Shown here in pieces: positions 1 through 7,830 of a DNA stretch of 64,000 nt; the first letter of the stretch is position 1, and every line of letters begins with the position of its first letter. The notes below the pieces were generated by a model. The model had not been told where the DNA came from and made no database searches. It saw nothing but the letters and a program-made list of their open reading frames with translations. The DNA comes from Roseomonas genomospecies 6 (lineage in GTDB: Bacteria > Pseudomonadota > Alphaproteobacteria > Azospirillales > Azospirillaceae): contig NZ_QOKW01000017.1 of NCBI RefSeq assembly GCF_008365375.1, positions 62,001 through 126,000 of the forward strand, given 5' to 3'. A program made the position numbers and the translations under genes.

Positions 1-2
1 TG

Positions 3-395
3 GCGAACAACGCCACGCTGGCCGGCCATGTGGAACTGGGCGATTTCGTGACCATCGGAGGCCTGTCGGCGGTCCGCCAGTTCGTCCGCATCGGCTCTCA
101 CGCCATGATCGGTGGGATGTCGGGTGTGGAGAAGGACGTGATCCCCTACGGCCTCGTCATGGGTGACCGGGCGCGTCTGGCCGGCCTGAACCTTGTCGGG
201 CTGGAGCGCCGCGGCTTCCAGAAGGACGAGATCCACGCTCTGCGCGCCGCCTACCGTCTGCTGTTCGGCAACGAAGGCACCTTCGCCGAGCGCATGGAGG
301 AGGTGGGCCGCGACATGGGGCAGCAGGCGCTGGTCGCTGACGTGCTGTCCTTCGCACGGACGTCGCGCTCGCTCTGCCAGCCGCGCGAGGGCTGA
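3..395 (+). CDS. lpxA: LpxA, UDP-N-acetylglucosamine acyltransferase (3' part only)
   Basis: The reading frame is open from the first bases of the window and ends at TGA 393-395, so only about the last 130 codons are present. LpxA transfers 3-hydroxyacyl from acyl-ACP to UDP-GlcNAc, the first step of lipid A synthesis in the cytoplasm. The visible part has the left-handed beta-helix hexapeptide pattern (NNATLAGHV, GGLSAVRQFVRIG, GGMSGVEKDV) followed by the typical helical C-terminus (GLNLVGLERRGF, LRAAYRLLF). lpxI and lpxB follow on the same strand, as is usual in alphaproteobacteria. An internal GTG at 30 is not the real start because the homology continues upstream of it. Confidence 0.95.
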   Translation, partial: ANNATLAGHVELGDFVTIGGLSAVRQFVRIGSHAMIGGMSGVEKDVIPYGLVMGDRARLAGLNLVGLERRGFQKDEIHALRAAYRLLFGNEGTFAERMEEVGRDMGQQALVADVLSFARTSRSLCQPREG

Positions 396-451
396 GGGGC
401 TTTCAAGCACCCTCGTCGTCCTTCATTCTGTTGGTTGGGAGAGCCCTGGCC

Positions 452-1294
452 ATGTCGCAGCCTCTTCCCAAGCTCGGCATTCTGGCGGGTGGCGGTACCT
501 TGCCCGCCAGAATCGCCGCCGCTGTGCGCGGCCAGGGGCGCGAGGTCTTCATCGTCGCCTTCGATGGCCAGACCGACCCCGCCACCGTTGAAGGGCTTCC
601 CCATCTGTGGAGTCGTTTCGGCGCGGCGGGAAGCATCATCGCCCGTCTGAAGCAGGAAGGCGTCGGGGAACTGGTCTTCGCCGGCCCGGTGCGCCGGCCC
701 TCCTTCACCGAACTTCTTCCCGACTGGTACACCACGAAATTCCTCGCCAAGGTCGGCACCCGCGCGCTGGGCGACGACGGTTTGTTGCGTTCCGTTGCGC
801 GGGAGTTGGAAGGGGAGGGGTTCCGCGTGGTTGGGCTTCACGAACTTCTTGGGGAGCTTCTGACACAGGCGGGTCCGGTGGGCCGGCTGCGCCCGGATGC
901 GGAGGCGGAGCGCGACATTGCCCGCGCCGTCGAGATCGCCCGTGCGCTGGGGGCGCTGGATGTCGGGCAGGGAGCGGTGGTGCAGCAGGGGATTGTGCTC
1001 GCGGTTGAGGCCATCGAGGGCACCGACGCGATGCTGGCGCGCTGCGCTGCCATCGCGCGGCCCGGACCGGGCGGCGTGCTGGTGAAGGTGAAGAAGCCGC
1101 AGCAGGACCGCCGCTTGGACCTGCCCACCATGGGGGTGACGACCGTGGAGAACGCTGCCCGCGCCGGCCTGCGCGGCATCGCGGTGGAGGCCGGCGGCAG
1201 CCTGCTGGTGGACCGCGCCGCGGTGGCGGAAGCCGCCGACCGGCTGGGCCTGTTCGTGGTCGGCATCGCCGTTCCGTCGGAGACAAGGGTGTGA
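452..1294 (+). CDS. lpxI: LpxI, UDP-2,3-diacylglucosamine pyrophosphatase
   Basis: A 280-residue protein of the LpxI (DUF1009) family, which hydrolyses UDP-2,3-diacylglucosamine to lipid X and UMP and replaces LpxH in most alphaproteobacteria. The N-terminus (KLGILAGGGTLP) and the C-terminal block with KVKKPQQDRRLDLPTMG and GIAVEAGGSLLVDR are typical. I chose the ATG at 452 because a GGGAGAG ribosome site lies about 8 bases before it; an upstream in-frame TTG at 431 would add only seven residues. The stop overlaps the lpxB start (GTGA, 1291-1294), so the two are probably translationally coupled. Confidence 0.93.
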   Translation: MSQPLPKLGILAGGGTLPARIAAAVRGQGREVFIVAFDGQTDPATVEGLPHLWSRFGAAGSIIARLKQEGVGELVFAGPVRRPSFTELLPDWYTTKFLAKVGTRALGDDGLLRSVARELEGEGFRVVGLHELLGELLTQAGPVGRLRPDAEAERDIARAVEIARALGALDVGQGAVVQQGIVLAVEAIEGTDAMLARCAAIARPGPGGVLVKVKKPQQDRRLDLPTMGVTTVENAARAGLRGIAVEAGGSLLVDRAAVAEAADRLGLFVVGIAVPSETRV

Positions 1295-2478
1295 GCGATC
1301 CGCTGATTTTCCTGATTGCCGGGGAGCCGTCCGGCGACGCTCTGGGCGCGCGGCTGATGGCCGCCTGCAAACGGCTGACCGGCGGGCGGGTGCGCTTCGC
1401 CGGCATCGGCGGCGAGAAGATGGTCGCGGAAGGGCTGGAAAGCCTTTTCCCGATGGGCGAACTGACTCTGTTCGGCGTGTTCGAGCTGCTGCCCCATCTG
1501 CCGAACCTGCTGCGCCGCATCGACCAGACGGTCGCGGAGATCCAGCGGCTGCGGCCCGACGTGGTGGTCGGCATCGATTCGCCGGGATTCACCGTCCGCG
1601 TGTCGAAGCGGGTGAAGGCGCAGGCGCCGGACATCCCGCTGGTCCACTACGTGGCGCCCACCGTCTGGGCCTGGAAGCCGAAGCGCGCGGCGAAATACGC
1701 GGCCATCTACGATCACCTGCTGGCGATCCTGCCCTTCGAGCCGCCCTATTTCGAGAAGGAAGGGTTGGCCTGCACCTTCGTCGGCCATTCGGTCGTGGAA
1801 GGCGGGGCAGGGCACGGCGATGCCGGGCGATTCCGCGCGGCCCACGGCCTGGGGCCGGAAGCGCGCATCGTCGCCGCTCTGCCGGGCAGCCGGAAGGGGG
1901 AGGTGTCCCGTCTGCTGCCGGACTTCCGCGCGGCGCTGGAGCGGTTGCTCCCCAGCCATCCGGGGTTGGTCGCCGTGGTCCCGACCGTCGCGACGGTGCG
2001 TGACCGCGTGGCGGCGGAGGTGGCGGGCTGGCCCTTGCGCACCATTCTCGTCGAGGGCGACGGACCGAAGTATGACGCCTTCGCGGCGGCGGAGGCCGCG
2101 CTGGCGGCGTCCGGAACGGTGGCGCTGGAACTGGCGCTGGCGCGTCTGCCGACGGTGATCGCCTACCGGCTGAATCCGGTGACGGTGGCCTTGTACCGGC
2201 GGCTGATCCGGGTCAAATACGTCAATCTCGTCAATCTGATGCTCGACCGCATGCTGGTGCCGGAACTGCTTCAGGAAGACTGCCGGCCCGACCGGCTGGC
2301 CTCGGAACTGGGCCGTCTGCTCGACGATCCCGCCGCCCGCGCGGCGCAGGTCGAAGGGGTGGCCGAAGTCGCGCGCTGGCTGGGCCAGGGCGGAACGCCG
2401 CCCAGCGAGCGCGCCGCCCGCGTGGTCCTGGGCATCGCCGCCAGAACAAAAGAACCCGCTTGGGAGAAGAGACCATGA
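1291..2478 (+). CDS. lpxB: LpxB, lipid A disaccharide synthase
   Basis: A 395-residue GT19 glycosyltransferase that condenses lipid X with UDP-2,3-diacylglucosamine to give the lipid A disaccharide at the inner face of the cytoplasmic membrane. Diagnostic stretches are IAGEPSGDALGARLM at the start, FAGIGGEKM, GIDSPGFTVRVSKR, HYVAPTVWAWKPKR, LPGSRKGEV and the C-terminal SGTVALELAL. It starts with GTG 1291 inside the lpxI stop, and its TGA overlaps the next gene's ATG (ATGA, 2475-2478), so lpxA-lpxI-lpxB-gloA reads as one operon. The length is normal for the family. Confidence 0.96.
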   Translation: MSDPLIFLIAGEPSGDALGARLMAACKRLTGGRVRFAGIGGEKMVAEGLESLFPMGELTLFGVFELLPHLPNLLRRIDQTVAEIQRLRPDVVVGIDSPGFTVRVSKRVKAQAPDIPLVHYVAPTVWAWKPKRAAKYAAIYDHLLAILPFEPPYFEKEGLACTFVGHSVVEGGAGHGDAGRFRAAHGLGPEARIVAALPGSRKGEVSRLLPDFRAALERLLPSHPGLVAVVPTVATVRDRVAAEVAGWPLRTILVEGDGPKYDAFAAAEAALAASGTVALELALARLPTVIAYRLNPVTVALYRRLIRVKYVNLVNLMLDRMLVPELLQEDCRPDRLASELGRLLDDPAARAAQVEGVAEVARWLGQGGTPPSERAARVVLGIAARTKEPAWEKRP

Positions 2479-2870
2479 GCCAATTCCGCCTGCTGCACAC
2501 GATGCTCCGGGTCTATGATCTGGAGAAGTCGCTGGACTTCTACACCCGTCTGCTCGGGATGAAGCTGCTGCGCCGCAACGATTATGAAGGCGGGCGCTTC
2601 ACGCTGGCCTTCGTCGGCTATGGCGACGAGAAGGACACCGCCGTCCTCGAACTGACCCACAACTGGGATCAGGCGCAGCCCTACGACATCGGCACCGCCT
2701 ACGGCCACATCGCGCTGGGCGTGCCGGACATTTACGCCACCTGCGAGCAGCTCGCCAAGGAAGGCGTGAAGATTCCGCGTCCGCCCGGCCCCATGAAACA
2801 CGGCACCACCGTGATCGCCTTCATCGAGGACCCGGACGGCTACAAGGTCGAGTTGATCGAGACGAAGTAA
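2475..2870 (+). CDS. gloA: Lactoylglutathione lyase (glyoxalase I)
   Basis: A 131-residue protein of the vicinal-oxygen-chelate fold that isomerises the methylglyoxal-glutathione hemithioacetal to S-lactoylglutathione. The four metal ligands of the Ni/Co-type bacterial enzymes can be placed at His8, Glu59, His78 and Glu126. The two half-domain motifs are clear: LHTMLRVYDLEKSLDFYT, then AYGHIALGVPD and FIEDPDGYKVELIE. The ATG at 2475 follows GGAGAAGAG by a good distance and overlaps the lpxB stop by four bases. An in-frame TTG at 2460 is less likely. Confidence 0.93.
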   Translation: MSQFRLLHTMLRVYDLEKSLDFYTRLLGMKLLRRNDYEGGRFTLAFVGYGDEKDTAVLELTHNWDQAQPYDIGTAYGHIALGVPDIYATCEQLAKEGVKIPRPPGPMKHGTTVIAFIEDPDGYKVELIETK

Positions 2871-2873
2871 CGG

Positions 2874-3371
2874 TCACCGCAGCGTTTTGTAGAAGAGGAC
2901 GGTGTCATGAAAGGCACCGTCCGCTTCGATCGTGTAGCCAGGAATCTGCCCGGCCCGGTGCCAGCCCGTCGCCTCGTAAAAGGGCTCGCCGCAGTCGCCC
3001 TTCAGCGTGTCGAGCACAAGCAGGGTCCGTCCCAGCCCGCGGGAGGTTTCCTCCAGGGCCTCCATCAGCCGCCGGGCCACGCCTCCTCTCCGATGGCGGG
3101 TGAACACGAGAAGCTTCTGCACTTCGGCGCGGTGCGCGCCGTTCGGCTTGGTGCAGAGTGACAATTGCACGCTTCCCAAAAGGTCCCCTTCCGGCCCTCG
3201 CGCGACCAACAGACGGTGGGCGCCGCCGGGCAGGAGCGCTGCCACCCCATTCCAGAATGCCTGCTTCCAATGGGGTGCCAGGGGAGCGCGATAGCCGACC
3301 GAGGCGCCGCTGTTCACCGCGTCCTCCAGAAGAGCTTCCAGGTCCGCGCGCAGGCGGTGGTCATCAAGGGA
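2874..3371 (-). pseudogene. GNAT acetyltransferase, 5' end missing
   Basis: The frame encodes a GNAT-fold acetyltransferase from about LRADLEALLEDAVNSGASVGY through the acetyl-CoA loop (RHRRGGVARRLMEAL) to GYTIEADGAFHDTVLFYKTLR at the C-terminus. Members of this family normally have about 15-25 residues before the first helix seen here. Those residues are absent, and no ATG, GTG or TTG lies in frame at the expected place. The reading frame runs on upstream only as antisense to the neighbouring LysR remnant. The nearest in-frame start is the GTG of DAVNSG, inside the fold. I infer a gene truncated by the same event that removed the LysR 5' end. Weak expression from a distant start cannot be excluded. 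Confidence 0.7.
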
Positions 3372-3382
3372 GGGAACATCGC

Positions 3383-4021
3383 GTGGCGGCGCCGCGAACC
3401 TGGGCGGCGTTGTGGCTCGTGCCCAGGCTGGGACGCTTCCTGGCCGGCTGGCCGGAACTGCGCCTGGACATCGAGGGCGGCAACACCGAACGCGCGTCGG
3501 AGGCCGAGGCGGGCTGGGCGGTGATCCGGTATGTGCGCGGCGGTGATCCCGGCCCCGAAGGAGCGCTTCTGTCGGAGGAGACGCTGTTCCCGGTCTGCGC
3601 GCCGTCGGTGGTGGAGCGGCTGGCTGGTCCCGACGATCTGTCCCGCTGCACGTTGCTGCATTATCAGGCGTCGCCCGACTGGAGCCTGTGGCGAGCGGCC
3701 ACCGGAGTTGATCTGGACGGGGCACGCAACTTGAGTTTTTCGGAATCGGTGATGGTCATCCAGGCGGCCATGGCCGGGCAGGGGGTTGCGCTGGGGCGAC
3801 CGTCGCTGGTGCTGGACGCGCTGGACGCCGGGCGGCTCGTCCATCCCTTCGGGCCGGCTGTGCCCTGCGGCGACCGCTATATGCTGACGGCGCCGGCGGA
3901 AGGGAAGGGACGCGGTGTGCTTCGCGCCTTCCGGAATTGGCTGCTGGAAGAGGCCGCCGCGGACCGTACGCGGTTGGCGCGGTTGGGCCTGTCCTCTGGG
4001 GACGGTGGTGCTGGCGCCTGA
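3383..4021 (+). pseudogene. LysR-family regulator remnant: effector-binding domain without HTH
   Basis: The frame from about 3370 matches the C-terminal two thirds of a GcvA-like LysR regulator: WAALWLVPRLGRFLAGWPEL, RYVRGGDPGPEGALLSEETLFPVCAP, CTLLHYQASPDWSLW and the closing GRPSLVLDALDAGRLVHPFG. The N-terminal winged helix (about 95 residues) that should precede VAAPRTWAALW is missing; upstream bases are instead the antisense of the truncated GNAT gene. A GTG at 3383 preceded by AAGGGAGGGAAC could start a 212-residue free-standing effector domain, so the remnant may still be translated. It could not act as a DNA-binding regulator on its own. Confidence 0.75.
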
Positions 4022-4077
4022 CACAAATTCGTGGTTACATCCGCCATCGGATGGATTTGGAGCGGAGACACGCTGCG

Positions 4078-4686
4078 ATGCTGCGCCTTTACGACAATCT
4101 CTCTTCCGGAAACGGCTACAAATGCCGGCTGCTTCTGCACAAGCTCGGCATGCCCTATGAGCGGGTGGAACTCGACATCGACCGGGCGGAAACCCGCACC
4201 CCGGAGTTCCTGGCCAGGAATCCGAACGGGCGCATTCCGACGCTGCAATTGGAAGACGGCAGCCATCTGCCCGAATCCAACGCGATCCTCTGGTATCTGG
4301 CGGAGGGCACACCTTACCTGCCCGACGACCGGGAAGGCCGCGCGCGGGTTCTGCAATGGATGTTCTTCGAGCAGTACAGCCACGAGCCGAACATCGCGAC
4401 CGTGCGTTTCTGGATCACCCACCATGTGGAGATGACGGAGGAGCGCAAGCTGGGGTTGGTGACCAAGCGCCGGCTCGGCTACGACGCGCTGGGCGTCATG
4501 GAGGGGCATTTGGCGGAGCGACGCTTTTTCGTGGGCGAGCGGTTCAGCATCGCCGATATCGCGCTCTACGCCTACACCCATGTCGCGGAAGAGGGCGGGT
4601 TCGACCTGTCGGGCTATCCGGCGGTGCGGGCATGGCTGGAGCGCGTGGCGGCGGAAGGGCCGCACATTCCCATCACCCAGGGCTGA
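4078..4686 (+). CDS. Glutathione S-transferase
   Basis: A 202-residue cytosolic glutathione transferase. The N-terminal thioredoxin-like domain (residues about 1-78) contains the start of the glutathione site (YDNLSSGNGYKCRLLL) and the cis-proline/gamma-Glu binding stretch GRIPTLQLEDG...LPESNAILWYLA. The C-terminal helical domain contains the N-capping motif FSIADIALYAYTH. The ATG at 4078 gives the usual N-terminus; an in-frame ATG at 4051 would add nine residues. The substrate is unknown. It follows the LysR remnant on the same strand, so it may have been that regulator's neighbour or target. Confidence 0.88.
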   Translation: MLRLYDNLSSGNGYKCRLLLHKLGMPYERVELDIDRAETRTPEFLARNPNGRIPTLQLEDGSHLPESNAILWYLAEGTPYLPDDREGRARVLQWMFFEQYSHEPNIATVRFWITHHVEMTEERKLGLVTKRRLGYDALGVMEGHLAERRFFVGERFSIADIALYAYTHVAEEGGFDLSGYPAVRAWLERVAAEGPHIPITQG

Positions 4687-4690
4687 AGCG

Positions 4691-4897
4691 TCAGACCAGC
4701 ACCACCGCGGCGATCATCGCCACGATCACCGCATAGAAGACGATGCGGCGCAGCCGCCGCGACAGCGGCGGCTTGTTGTCGTTCGCGGCCGGCAGGCCCA
4801 GACGGGCCCGCCGCGCCGGAACGATGAACGCGGCCGGGCTGCGGGCGGCCCCGTCGGAGCCACCCGTCCCGATGTGTGCTGTTGGCCGGTTAGCCAC
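4691..4897 (-). CDS. Small single-span membrane protein, unknown
   Basis: A 68-residue frame beginning at a GTG that overlaps the last codons and stop of gltA, which suggests translational coupling. The first 45 residues are polar, with an [15 protein letters not shown] stretch, and the last 20 ([17 protein letters not shown] region) form one hydrophobic helix ending at the C-terminus, as in a tail-anchored protein. I do not recognise a named family. The coding case rests on the clear basic-then-hydrophobic topology and on the overlap with gltA; a chance frame remains possible in such GC-rich DNA. Confidence 0.45.
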   Translation of the reverse strand: MANRPTAHIGTGGSDGAARSPAAFIVPARRARLGLPAANDNKPPLSRRLRRIVFYAVIVAMIAAVVLV

Positions 4898-6203
4898 GCT
4901 CGGCCAGCGGGATGAACGCCCGCTTGGTCTCGCCGGTGTAGAGCTGACGCGGACGGCCGATCTTCTGGACCGGGTCCTCGATCATCTCCCGCCACTGGGA
5001 AATCCAGCCGACGGTGCGGGCCACGGCGAACAGCACGGTGAACATGCTGGTCGGGAAGCCCATCGCCTTCAGGATGATGCCCGAGTAGAAGTCCACGTTC
5101 GGGTACAGCTTCTTCTCGACGAAATACGGGTCCTCGAGGGCGATCTTCTCCAGCTCCATCGCGATGTCGAGGAGCGGCTCGTCCTTGATGCCCAGCTCGG
5201 CCAGCACTTCGTGGCAGGTCTTGCGCATGACCTGGGCGCGCGGGTCGTAGTTCTTGTAGACCCGGTGACCGAAGCCCATCAGGCGGAAGTTGTCGTTCTT
5301 GTCCTTGGCGCGGCGGACGATCTCCGGAATGCGATCGACGGAGCCGATCTCCTCCAGCATCTTCAGCACGGCCTCGTTGGCGCCGCCGTGGGCCGGACCC
5401 CACAGGGAGGCGATGCCGGCGGCGATGCAGGCGAACGGGTTGGCGCCCGACGAACCGGCCAGACGGACGGTCGAGGTCGAGGCGTTCTGCTCGTGGTCGG
5501 CGTGGAGGATGAAGATCTTGTCCATGGCCTTGGACAGGACCGGGTTGACCTTGTACGGCTCGCAGGGCGTGCCGAAGGTCATGTAGAGGAAGTTTTCGGC
5601 GTAGGACAGGTCGTTGCGCGGGTACATGAACGGCTGACCGGTCGAGTACTTGTAGGCCATCGCCGCGATGGTCGGGATCTTGGCGATCAGGCGGTGGGCC
5701 GCGATCTTGCGCTGCACCGGATCTTCGATGTCGGTCGAGTCGTGGTAGAAGGCCGAGAGGGCGCCGGTCACGCCGCAGAGAACCGCCATCGGGTGCGCGT
5801 CGCGGCGGAAACCGCTGTAGAAGCGGGTGAGCTGCTCATGCACCATCGAATGGCGGCGCAGGATGTTCTCGAAGTCTTCCTTCTCGGCGGCGTTCGGCAG
5901 GTGGTTGTTGAGGAGGAGGAAGCAGACCTCCGGGAAGGTCGCGTGCTCGGCCAGGTCGTCGATGGCATAACCGCGGTGCAGCAGGACACCCTCGTCACCG
6001 TCGATGTAGGTGATCTTGGACTCGCAGCTGCCCGTCGAGGTGAAACCCGGATCGTAGGTGAAACAACCGGTCTCGGCGTAGAGCTTGCGGATGTCGATCA
6101 CGTCCGGACCGGTGCTGCCGTGCATCACGGGCAGGGTAACCTGCTTGCCGGTCCGGTTGTCGATCAGGGTGAAGGTATCGGCCTTGTCCGCGGTTTGGGT
6201 CAT
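4890..6203 (-). CDS. gltA: Citrate synthase
   Basis: A 437-residue type II (hexameric) citrate synthase that condenses oxaloacetate and acetyl-CoA at the entry to the TCA cycle. Catalytic regions are visible: [12 protein letters not shown] (active-site His), [30 protein letters not shown], and the catalytic Asp in [10 protein letters not shown]. The N-terminal beta domain ([16 protein letters not shown], then [14 protein letters not shown]) is complete. It begins at ATG 6201-6203. gltX lies upstream on the same strand after 94 bases, so it may have its own promoter there. Confidence 0.97.
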   Translation of the reverse strand: MTQTADKADTFTLIDNRTGKQVTLPVMHGSTGPDVIDIRKLYAETGCFTYDPGFTSTGSCESKITYIDGDEGVLLHRGYAIDDLAEHATFPEVCFLLLNNHLPNAAEKEDFENILRRHSMVHEQLTRFYSGFRRDAHPMAVLCGVTGALSAFYHDSTDIEDPVQRKIAAHRLIAKIPTIAAMAYKYSTGQPFMYPRNDLSYAENFLYMTFGTPCEPYKVNPVLSKAMDKIFILHADHEQNASTSTVRLAGSSGANPFACIAAGIASLWGPAHGGANEAVLKMLEEIGSVDRIPEIVRRAKDKNDNFRLMGFGHRVYKNYDPRAQVMRKTCHEVLAELGIKDEPLLDIAMELEKIALEDPYFVEKKLYPNVDFYSGIILKAMGFPTSMFTVLFAVARTVGWISQWREMIEDPVQKIGRPRQLYTGETKRAFIPLAERG

Positions 6204-6297
6204 CTCGGCACGTCCTTATCTTTAGGGTTGGGGCTTAACGCCCTTTTCGAATGCGCGCAGCATAGTTCTATGACGGGCGGATATCAACGCACGGAAG

Positions 6298-7704
6298 TTA
6301 TCCCCGTGCTGCGGCATCCTTCATCCGGGCCAGCGTTTCCGCGCGGCCCAGAAGCTCCGCCACCTCGAAGATCGGCGGCGACACGGTGGAGCCCGTCAGG
6401 GCGGCGCGCAGCGGCTGCGCGACCTTGCCCAGCTTCTCCCCGCGCTCCTCGGCGAAGGCGCGCACCAGCGCCTCCAGGGCGGCGGCGGTGAAATCCGCCT
6501 CGGCCTCGAACCGGGTGGCGAGATCGGCCAGGACGCCGCGCCCCTTCTCGTCCAACAGCGCGGCGGCCTTCTCGTCCATCGGCAGCGGGCGCGCAGCGAG
6601 GTAGAAACGGGCGCTCTGCGCCAGATCGACGACCGTGCGGGCGCGCTGCTTCAGCCCGTTCATGGCGCGCGTCAGAAGGTCGCGCTCCGACTCGGTGAGG
6701 GCGCGGCCAAGCTCCGCCTCCAGCTTCGGGGCGGCAAGGCCCACCAGACGGGCGTCGTCGGCCTGCCGCATGTAGTGGGCGTTCAGGTTCTCCAGCTTGG
6801 CGAAATCGAAGCGCGAGGGGGAACGCCCGATTCCCTCCAGGTTGAACCACTCCACCGCCTGCTCGGTCGAAATGATCTCGTCGTCGCCGTGCGCCCAGCC
6901 CAGGCGCAGCAGGTAGTTGCGGATCGCCTCCGGCAGGTAGCCCATGTCGCGGTAGGCGTCCACGCCCAGGGCGCCGTGGCGCTTCGACAGCTTGGCGCCG
7001 TCCGGCCCGTGGATCAGCGGGATGTGGCCGAACTCCGGCAGGTCCCAGCCCATGGCGTTGTAGATCTGGATCTGGCGGAAGGTGTTCGTCAGGTGATCGT
7101 CGCCGCGGATGACGTGGGTCACGCCCATGTCGTGGTCGTCCACCACCACCGCCAGCAGATAGGTCGGGGTGCCGTCGGCGCGCAGCAGGATCAGGTCGTC
7201 GAGCTGGGCGTTCTGCACCCGCACCTCGCCCTGGACATGGTCCTTCAGCACCGTCTCGCCCTCCTGCGGGGCCTTCAGGCGGACGACCGGCTTCACCCCG
7301 GCGGGTGCCTCCGACGGGTCGCGGTCGCGCCAGCGCCCGTCGTAGCGGACCGGTTGGCCTGCGGCCTTCTGGGTGGCGCGCATCTCCTCCAGCTCCTCGG
7401 GGCTGGCGTAGCAATAGTAGGCGCGGCCCGCCGCGAGCATCTGCTGGGCCACCTCCGCGTGACGGTCCTTGCGGGCGAACTGGCTCACCGCGTCGCCGTC
7501 CCAGTCGAGTCCAAGCCAGGACAGCCCGTCGAGGATGGCATCCACCGCGGCGTCCGTCGAGCGCTGGCGATCGGTGTCCTCGATGCGCAACAGGTACGTG
7601 CCGCCGTGGCGACGGGCGTACAGCCAGTTGAACAGCGCGGTGCGGGCGCCGCCGATGTGGAGAAAGCCGGTGGGCGAGGGGGCGAATCGGGTGACGACGG
7701 TCAT
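6298..7704 (-). CDS. gltX: Glutamyl-tRNA synthetase
   Basis: A 468-residue class I aminoacyl-tRNA synthetase that charges tRNA-Glu (and in many alphaproteobacteria also tRNA-Gln as Glu). The HIGH-type signature is [20 protein letters not shown] and the KMSKS-type loop is [10 protein letters not shown]. The start is the ATG at 7702-7704, which gives the standard [14 protein letters not shown]-terminus; the same frame stays open far upstream only as antisense of comEC. Alphaproteobacteria often carry two gltX paralogues. This one lies in the conserved gltA-gltX-comEC-lexA neighbourhood. Confidence 0.96.
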   Translation of the reverse strand: MTVVTRFAPSPTGFLHIGGARTALFNWLYARRHGGTYLLRIEDTDRQRSTDAAVDAILDGLSWLGLDWDGDAVSQFARKDRHAEVAQQMLAAGRAYYCYASPEELEEMRATQKAAGQPVRYDGRWRDRDPSEAPAGVKPVVRLKAPQEGETVLKDHVQGEVRVQNAQLDDLILLRADGTPTYLLAVVVDDHDMGVTHVIRGDDHLTNTFRQIQIYNAMGWDLPEFGHIPLIHGPDGAKLSKRHGALGVDAYRDMGYLPEAIRNYLLRLGWAHGDDEIISTEQAVEWFNLEGIGRSPSRFDFAKLENLNAHYMRQADDARLVGLAAPKLEAELGRALTESERDLLTRAMNGLKQRARTVVDLAQSARFYLAARPLPMDEKAAALLDEKGRGVLADLATRFEAEADFTAAALEALVRAFAEERGEKLGKVAQPLRAALTGSTVSPPIFEVAELLGRAETLARMKDAAARG

Positions 7705-7732
7705 GGGTGGCTCAATTCCGGGTTCGGCGCTG

Positions 7733-7774
7733 CTACAGTGTTGCGGCTGCAGTGGTGCGACTGCAGTGGTGCGG
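7733..7774. repeat. Three tandem copies of a 14-bp repeat between gltX and comEC
   Basis: Copies at 7733-7746 (CTACAGTGTTGCGG), 7747-7760 (CTGCAGTGGTGCGA) and 7761-7774 (CTGCAGTGGTGCGG) follow one another without spacer. The last two differ at a single base. They lie in the 126-bp divergent promoter region, 29 bases from the gltX start and 57 from the comEC start. The role is unknown: slippage-prone repeat or binding sites. Confidence 0.8.
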
Positions 7775-7830
7775 TGGTGTAACACATTAACGGCGCTGGA
7801 GGCATTTGCCTTGCGCGCATAGGCGACAGT

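Noticed and set aside
4743-6491. Plus-strand frame of over 580 codons opposite gltA
   Set aside because: Pure shadow of citrate synthase; composition and lack of motifs argue against coding.
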